Assembly: GCA_903888625.1 (NCBI GenBank)
Contig: CAISUD010000039.1
Coordinates: 1-43,290, forward strand
Direction of reading: 5' to 3'
Source: an uncultured bacterium
GTDB lineage: Bacteria > Patescibacteriota > Minisyncoccia > Phycocordibacterales > UBA9973
Length of the DNA stretch: 43,290 nt
In this document: in pieces, positions 38,672 through 43,290 of the stretch
How positions within the stretch are numbered: position 1 is the stretch's first letter
Layout: every line of letters starts with the position of its first letter
Program-made: the position numbers and the translations under genes
The notes under the pieces: model-generated
The model's input: the letters and a program-made list of their open reading frames with translations, nothing else
Databases searched by the model: none
What the model was told of the DNA's origin: nothing

Positions 38672-40894
38672 TTATTCTAAAATTTTTCGCAAAATATCTT
38701 CTGGAACTTCCCTAACCTTTCCAGAAGGAGAAATCGTCGGATTTGAATTTGAAACGGGTGTTGGGTTTGAAACTGGTGTAGGAATTGGTTCAGAAACATA
38801 TTTTTCTATTGGTGGAATTTGGGGTTCAATAATTTCTTGTTTTACTGGTATTTCTGGTTCTGGTATCTTGGGAACAAAACTTGTAGTAGTATTGTTTTCT
38901 GAAATTAAATCTTTCAATTTATTCATATCATCTCGATTGGCAGATTTATCAGGCAAACGAGAAACAGGACTTGAATTAGAAACTCGTAAATCATTCAAGG
39001 AAATTGGAGCAGGTCCAGCATTTTTTACTTCTCCCTCTCCTAAAGTTTTATTTAAAATATCACGTAAAGCCAAATTTTCTCCCATTACTTTTGGCTTTTG
39101 AACAGGCTTCTGAAAAGGTTTATTGGGTTGATTATTAAATACTTTCTTTGGGCCGACGTAATTTCCAGATTGATTAAAATTATTTTTATTTGGAGTAAAA
39201 ACCCTGTCTTTCCCGAACGATGGAGTAAGAACTTTTTTAATTTTTGAAAAAACATTAGGCTTTGAGTGGATATCCCTTTCACTTCGATCTGGATATCTTT
39301 CATTTTCTTCTTTTGTTTCACCTTGAGCCGAATTCCCTTTATTTTCAAATTCAATACCTAAATCAGACAACGGTTTAAAAAACTTTGTTTCATCATATTT
39401 TATTTGATTAAGTGAACCCCTGATTGGTTTTAATTCCCCTGTTTTCATTTTAGCAATACAATCTTTACAATAGACTGGTCTGCCAGCTTCGGGTTTGAAA
39501 GGTACAGTCGTTTCTTTTTTACAAATCGAACAAACTGCAGGAAATTTTTCTACATCTCCAACTTCATCGTTTCCCAAAGACATTCCACTCCAATCATTAA
39601 TTTCTTTTTCAACCACAACTTTTGATTTACAATATAAAGAGCGAGACATTTTAATAACTTCTTGCTCAACTTTTTGTGGATCAACATTTTGGGTCATCGG
39701 AGGTAAAGTTCTCGCAGAAAATGGACGAGAAGTGACACCATCGATCATTAAACGAAGATACACTTTATAGTTTGGCAAATTCACAATATCTTGCGGGGTA
39801 AATTCTGGTTCAAATTCTTTTTCTAAGAAGTCTGCGTCGTCAGCCCCAACTCGAAAGACAATCATCGTCCCGACATTACCGAAAACTGCATCTCGCACCA
39901 TTGAGCCATTTTCGGTGACCAACTGAGCTGTATATTGGTGAGCAATCGTTAAATTTAAACGATATTTTCGAGCCTCAGACAAAATTCCGGCAAAAGCGTT
40001 CGTCACAAAATTTTGGAATTCGTCGACATAAAGATAAAAATCTTTACGATCATCTTCTGGAATACGGACACGTTCCATGGCAGCTAATTGAATTTTAGTA
40101 ATAATCATTCCACCAAGTAAAGCAGAATTGTCTTCACCAATACGTCCTTTAGAAACATTCACCAAAAATATTTTCCCTTCATTCATAATATCAAAAACAT
40201 TGATGGTACTGATAGATTGACCAACCACATTTCGAATTAAAGACGAAGACAAAAATTGTCCGACTTTGTTTTGAATCGGTGCGATCGCCTCATTTCGAAA
40301 TTTTTCTTGCCACTGCTCATATTCATGAATCCAAAAAGCCTTAATGACTGGGTCTTTCAAGTTAGCAATAATTTTCTGACGGTAATCTTTGTCTACCAGC
40401 ATTCGAGGTATTCCAAGTAAGGTCGTGCCTGGTGTATCGAGTAATGCCAAAATCGCATTGTTTAAAATATATTCCATTCGAGCACTCCAAGCATTCGCCC
40501 AAATTTTTGTGAAAATTCCCATCAGTCCGGAAGCGACTAGATGTTTGTATTTAGGATCAATTAATTCTAGGACGTTAAAACCAATATGAAAATCAGTATC
40601 AGCTGGATTAAAATAAATTACATCTTTCATTCGATGTGGAGGAATCATTTGCAAAATTCCTTCAACTAATTCTCCGTGCGGATCGACGACACAAACACCT
40701 TCGCTATTATTTATATTTTGAACGATCATATTGGAAAGAAGTACAGATTTACCAGTACCAGATTTTCCAAGGACATATACGTGTTGGCGTCTGTCTTTAC
40801 GTTTAATACCAAAAAGCTGGTTTTTATCCCGAAAAGTAGTCTGCCCGATATAGGTTAAATCCTTATTTCTTGGTATATCTATTGGTTCGATCAT
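38672..40894 (-). CDS. VirD4/TraG-like ATPase 2 with zinc ribbon and disordered tail
   Basis: The 740-residue protein has Walker A GKSGTGKS (43-50), VCVVDPHGELVEGIL, Walker B FYLYVDEFQNFV, and NLTIAHQYTAQL. After the ATPase domain comes a zinc ribbon, CSICKKETTVPFKP and RPVYCKDC (about 455-485). A Pro/Asn/Lys-rich tail follows, with KVREVPEDILRKILE at the very end. The ribbon type (CxxC ... RPxxYCxxC) is the same as at the C-termini of P1-P3. No membrane helix is visible. TATAAT lies 8 nt before the ATG. It follows P3 and is followed by the 80-residue membrane protein. Confidence 0.87.
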   Translation of the reverse strand: MIEPIDIPRNKDLTYIGQTTFRDKNQLFGIKRKDRRQHVYVLGKSGTGKSVLLSNMIVQNINNSEGVCVVDPHGELVEGILQMIPPHRMKDVIYFNPADTDFHIGFNVLELIDPKYKHLVASGLMGIFTKIWANAWSARMEYILNNAILALLDTPGTTLLGIPRMLVDKDYRQKIIANLKDPVIKAFWIHEYEQWQEKFRNEAIAPIQNKVGQFLSSSLIRNVVGQSISTINVFDIMNEGKIFLVNVSKGRIGEDNSALLGGMIITKIQLAAMERVRIPEDDRKDFYLYVDEFQNFVTNAFAGILSEARKYRLNLTIAHQYTAQLVTENGSMVRDAVFGNVGTMIVFRVGADDADFLEKEFEPEFTPQDIVNLPNYKVYLRLMIDGVTSRPFSARTLPPMTQNVDPQKVEQEVIKMSRSLYCKSKVVVEKEINDWSGMSLGNDEVGDVEKFPAVCSICKKETTVPFKPEAGRPVYCKDCIAKMKTGELKPIRGSLNQIKYDETKFFKPLSDLGIEFENKGNSAQGETKEENERYPDRSERDIHSKPNVFSKIKKVLTPSFGKDRVFTPNKNNFNQSGNYVGPKKVFNNQPNKPFQKPVQKPKVMGENLALRDILNKTLGEGEVKNAGPAPISLNDLRVSNSSPVSRLPDKSANRDDMNKLKDLISENNTTTSFVPKIPEPEIPVKQEIIEPQIPPIEKYVSEPIPTPVSNPTPVSNSNPTISPSGKVREVPEDILRKILE

Positions 40895-40942
40895 ATATAG
40901 CTATTATACAATAAAATGAAATTTTTTGAAACAAATAAAGAA

Positions 40943-40973
40943 CCTCACCCTGCCCTCTCCTGGAATGAGAGGG
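40943..40973. repeat. CCTCACCC...CCCTCTCC hairpin repeat (copy 2)
   Basis: CCCTCTC (40953-40959) pairs with GAGAGGG (40967-40973). It shares CCTCACCC and CCCTCTCC with 24247-24280 and lies immediately after the P3 stop codon. Confidence 0.75.
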
Positions 40974-40974
40974 T

Positions 40975-42678
40975 TTAATACACCTCCTGCTGATAACATT
41001 TTTCACAATAAATAATCTCCGGGCGTTCGGGGGCATATGGAGTTTTGACTTCAATATTGCACTTGGCACAATTTCTATCATAGAGTCCAATTGGGTTTAG
41101 TCTAGAGAACCTTTTATTTTCTCGGCACTTGGGACACTCATGCGGAAGTGGTAAATTCATTTTTCGTAAAAGATCAAATTCTCCTTTTACTATTTTATAG
41201 GCTCTGGAGCAATTAATACAACTTATTGTTTCAGCAAGAATTTTTTCATCAGTGTCTTTAATTTTTTCTGGTAAATCATCTGACTTAATAGAAATGGAAA
41301 AAGTTTGATTCTCTGTTTCATCCCAAAGATACCCTTCATTAATTGCTTGCTCTTTTGTTTTTGGAAAAAACCGCATAGCATTAGACTTATTATATGAAAA
41401 CTTACTAAATTCAGGTGGAAAAAATTCTCCATAAAAATATTTATTTCCAACATTATCAACGTATGGGGTTACTTTCATATTTTCAATAATTTTCTCTTTT
41501 AATTCTTCATATTCCTCTTTTGTATATTGTTTATTCAAAATACAATAACTTTTTCGTTTTAAATTTACACAACCAAAATTGTTTTTCCCGGCAATATTCC
41601 AAAAACAATACTGTAAATTTAAACTATCAGGCCAACATTCATTAGAAAACGAAACATCACTAGAGTTTTCTCCAATAGAAATCGATTCATAGATAAGACT
41701 TGTGTTATTCCCCCAGCCTGAATAATCCATACAATCTTTTGCTGGTTTTACTGTTATAAATTGGCACCATTTACAATCCTCAGCACCATTACTAATATAC
41801 ATTTCTTTAGAATTTTTTGATTCGTAGACATATTCACCACTGACATTTTTGTTTAGAGAATGGCCATGGTAAGCTCGATACGGTTTTGTTAGCCAAAATT
41901 CCTGTGTTTTATTTTTTAATTCATTTAAACTTTTCCGAGATTCTAGATTCAATTCTTTTAATTTTATTTCATAATCTTCTTTGAAATATTTAACATTAAA
42001 AATGCAATTCGAGGCTCCACTTAAATTTACACAACCAACACAATTTATACAACCATAACAATTACGAGAAAACCACACATCGACACAATCATCACATTCT
42101 TCTGAAAAATACATATTGTAACACCTCGCAAAACCAATTGATTCGTAACATAATTCAGAAGTATACCCTCGCAAACAATCAACACTATATTTTAAAGTAT
42201 TTAATAAAGAAGAATAATAAACATTATCACAAAAATCAGCCCAGAATATCATAAAACAATCTTTGCACCAAGCCAAACCGTTAGTATATTCACAATTTTT
42301 AATACTTGTATATAAGCTCGTTAAGGCTGGAAATGGGGTTTTAGAATTTAACTCTTTAACTTGGTCAAGAAATGGACGACTGGGGTCATAATCCATAGCA
42401 TATTCTGTTCCATCCCAATCATCTGCCCACCAACATGGCTGACAATACACAGTCATCTTTTGCTCCTTTGAAAACATAGATAAAGTTCTTTTTTTACATT
42501 TATCACAATTCCGCCAAAATAAATTCCAATTGTTCAAAAATGAAAAACGTCTAATCACCCTACATTCCGGACACCAAGTCGGCGGTGGGACTTTTATTTT
42601 TTCGTAAAATCCAAAATCATCTGGCTCTATCACAAAGTCAGATTTGCAGTTTTGACAAACCTTCGTTTCTCTATCCAT
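40975..42678 (-). CDS. Large Cys-rich zinc-ribbon protein P3
   Basis: The 567-residue protein begins MDRETKVCQNCKSDFVIEPD and has VPPPTWCPECRVIRRF, a second ribbon (CDKCKKR ... VYCQPCWW), rung arrays with DDCVDVWFSRNCYGCINC and CFWNIAGKNNFGCVNLKR, FYGEFFPPEFSKFSYNKSNA, HECPKCRENK, NCAKCNIEVKTPYAPERPE, and YCEKCYQQEVY at the end. It has the same domain order as P1 and P2. TATTAT lies 6 nt before the ATG, so it has its own leaderless promoter, and it probably heads the unit that continues into VirD4-like ATPase 2. Function unknown. Confidence 0.85.
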   Translation of the reverse strand: MDRETKVCQNCKSDFVIEPDDFGFYEKIKVPPPTWCPECRVIRRFSFLNNWNLFWRNCDKCKKRTLSMFSKEQKMTVYCQPCWWADDWDGTEYAMDYDPSRPFLDQVKELNSKTPFPALTSLYTSIKNCEYTNGLAWCKDCFMIFWADFCDNVYYSSLLNTLKYSVDCLRGYTSELCYESIGFARCYNMYFSEECDDCVDVWFSRNCYGCINCVGCVNLSGASNCIFNVKYFKEDYEIKLKELNLESRKSLNELKNKTQEFWLTKPYRAYHGHSLNKNVSGEYVYESKNSKEMYISNGAEDCKWCQFITVKPAKDCMDYSGWGNNTSLIYESISIGENSSDVSFSNECWPDSLNLQYCFWNIAGKNNFGCVNLKRKSYCILNKQYTKEEYEELKEKIIENMKVTPYVDNVGNKYFYGEFFPPEFSKFSYNKSNAMRFFPKTKEQAINEGYLWDETENQTFSISIKSDDLPEKIKDTDEKILAETISCINCSRAYKIVKGEFDLLRKMNLPLPHECPKCRENKRFSRLNPIGLYDRNCAKCNIEVKTPYAPERPEIIYCEKCYQQEVY

Positions 42679-42710
42679 ACCAATATAATATGCTTTTTAT
42701 CCAAAAAAAT

Positions 42711-42747
42711 CAAAAAATGTTCAAAGTCGAACTTTGAACATTTTTTG
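42711..42747 (-). terminator. Palindrome TGTTCAAAGT-CGA-ACTTTGAACA (copy 2), dnaK terminator
   Basis: The arms extend to 17 bp (CAAAAAATGTTCAAAGT and its complement) with loop CGA and T-runs on both strands. It lies 21 bp after the dnaK stop and ~32 bp before the P3 start, and shares its central 25 bases with 10014-10038. Confidence 0.8.
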
Positions 42748-42768
42748 TAGCCAGGGCTTTAGGTACAA

Positions 42769-43290
42769 TTATTGTTTTGGTTTATCGTCTTCTGGCTTCG
42801 TTTCATCTTTCACTTCTGCTTCTTTGACTTCAGGGTCTTGTTCTTCTGGAGTCGAAGTTGGAGGAGTTTCAGCACCTGCCTTATTCATTGCCTCACCAAT
42901 TTTAGACATTTCAGCTGAAAGTTCTTCGGTGGCTTTTTTAATAGCCTCCATATCGGTACTATCTTTCAAACCACGAAGTGCGGTGATTTTTGCATTCACA
43001 CTATCTTTCAATTCGCTCGGAATTTTTGCTTCATTTTCTTTCAAAGCTTTTTCCGCTGTATAAGAAATCATTTCCGCAGTATTTTTCACGTCCACAATTT
43101 CTTTTTTCTTTTTATCTTCTTCAGCATGCACTTCAGCATCGGCTTGCATTTTTTTAATATCTTCATCTTTCAAACCAGAACTTGCTTCGATTTTAATTGA
43201 TTGAGCTTTGCCTGAAGCTTTATCCATCGCTTTAACATTCAAGATACCATTCACATCCACATCAAAAGTCACTTCAACTTGTGGCATACC
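42769..43290 (-). CDS. dnaK: Chaperone DnaK, C-terminal part (runs off the right edge)
   Basis: About 174 residues of the substrate-binding domain are present. GMPQVEVTFDVDVNGILNVK is the characteristic end of the beta domain, followed by the helical lid and an acidic Pro/Glu/Lys tail ending DDKPKQ. The frame continues past 43290, so the ATPase domain lies outside the window. The reduced dnaJ is ~8 kb away on the same strand, with the Cys-rich/VirD4 units between them. Confidence 0.93.
   Translation of the reverse strand, partial: GMPQVEVTFDVDVNGILNVKAMDKASGKAQSIKIEASSGLKDEDIKKMQADAEVHAEEDKKKKEIVDVKNTAEMISYTAEKALKENEAKIPSELKDSVNAKITALRGLKDSTDMEAIKKATEELSAEMSKIGEAMNKAGAETPPTSTPEEQDPEVKEAEVKDETKPEDDKPKQ

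Noticed and set aside
36593..42678. Alternating Cys-rich and ATPase genes as a CRISPR-like or toxin-antitoxin defence locus
   Set aside because: No CRISPR array, nuclease or toxin-type domain is visible. The evidence supports only a paired module of unknown function.

Overview
The window looks like chromosomal DNA of a Candidate Phyla Radiation (Patescibacteria) bacterium, most likely a Parcubacteria/Paceibacteria-type lineage. The basis is an A+T-rich sequence, short intergenic gaps, standard stop codons, a small archaeal-like AspRS, reduced MetK and DnaJ proteins, VirD4-like ATPases next to large uncharacterised Cys-rich proteins, and very few Shine-Dalgarno sites. The lineage is inferred; no rRNA is present to confirm it.

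Layout. 1-166: the broken start of a gene running off the left edge. 206-3633: miaA (with two in-frame repeat insertions), a membrane cytochrome b5-like protein with a ferric-reductase-like flavoprotein, and a VUT-family (YhhQ) transporter. 3718-7041: an accessory stretch with a secreted Big2-domain protein, a stand-alone homing-endonuclease-associated-repeat protein, and two secreted or lipoprotein genes with repeated upstream boxes. 7186-9877: tRNA-Trp behind a highly structured leader, rpmG, a tiny acidic ORF, then ddl-alr for peptidoglycan D-Ala-D-Ala. 10038-11750: a Cys-rich protein (P1). 11807-24202: scpA-scpB, pepA-ABC-F, a nitroreductase, aspS-asnS, prs, an M20 peptidase, an ATP-grasp-like protein, two tiny ORFs and trpS. 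24355-31145: dnaB and recR separated by a MITE-like insertion, rplU, cysS, a small Cys protein, a REP-associated tyrosine transposase flanked by its palindromes, and metK. 31179-34908: aguA-aguB (agmatine to putrescine), a membrane protein, a HExxH protein and a reduced dnaJ. 34947-43290: two tandem [Cys-rich protein + VirD4-like ATPase] units, with dnaK at the right edge.

Four signals stand out. (1) About twenty transcription units share a -10 hexamer (often TGn-TATAAT) exactly 6 nt before the start codon, so leaderless mRNA appears to be the norm; the rule corrects several starts and reveals tiny ORFs. (2) A palindrome with invariant core AGG-CAAGA-CCT brackets the transposase and also sits in frame inside miaA and recR, with base-paired arms that co-vary. 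(3) A 115-bp inverted-repeat element has inserted exactly at the recR start codon and duplicated ATGGAT, regenerating the start. (4) The Cys-rich protein/VirD4-like ATPase pair is duplicated in tandem, has a third solitary Cys-rich paralogue, shares a zinc-ribbon type with one ATPase, and every paralogue is bracketed by hairpins. It is the best candidate here for an undescribed system.
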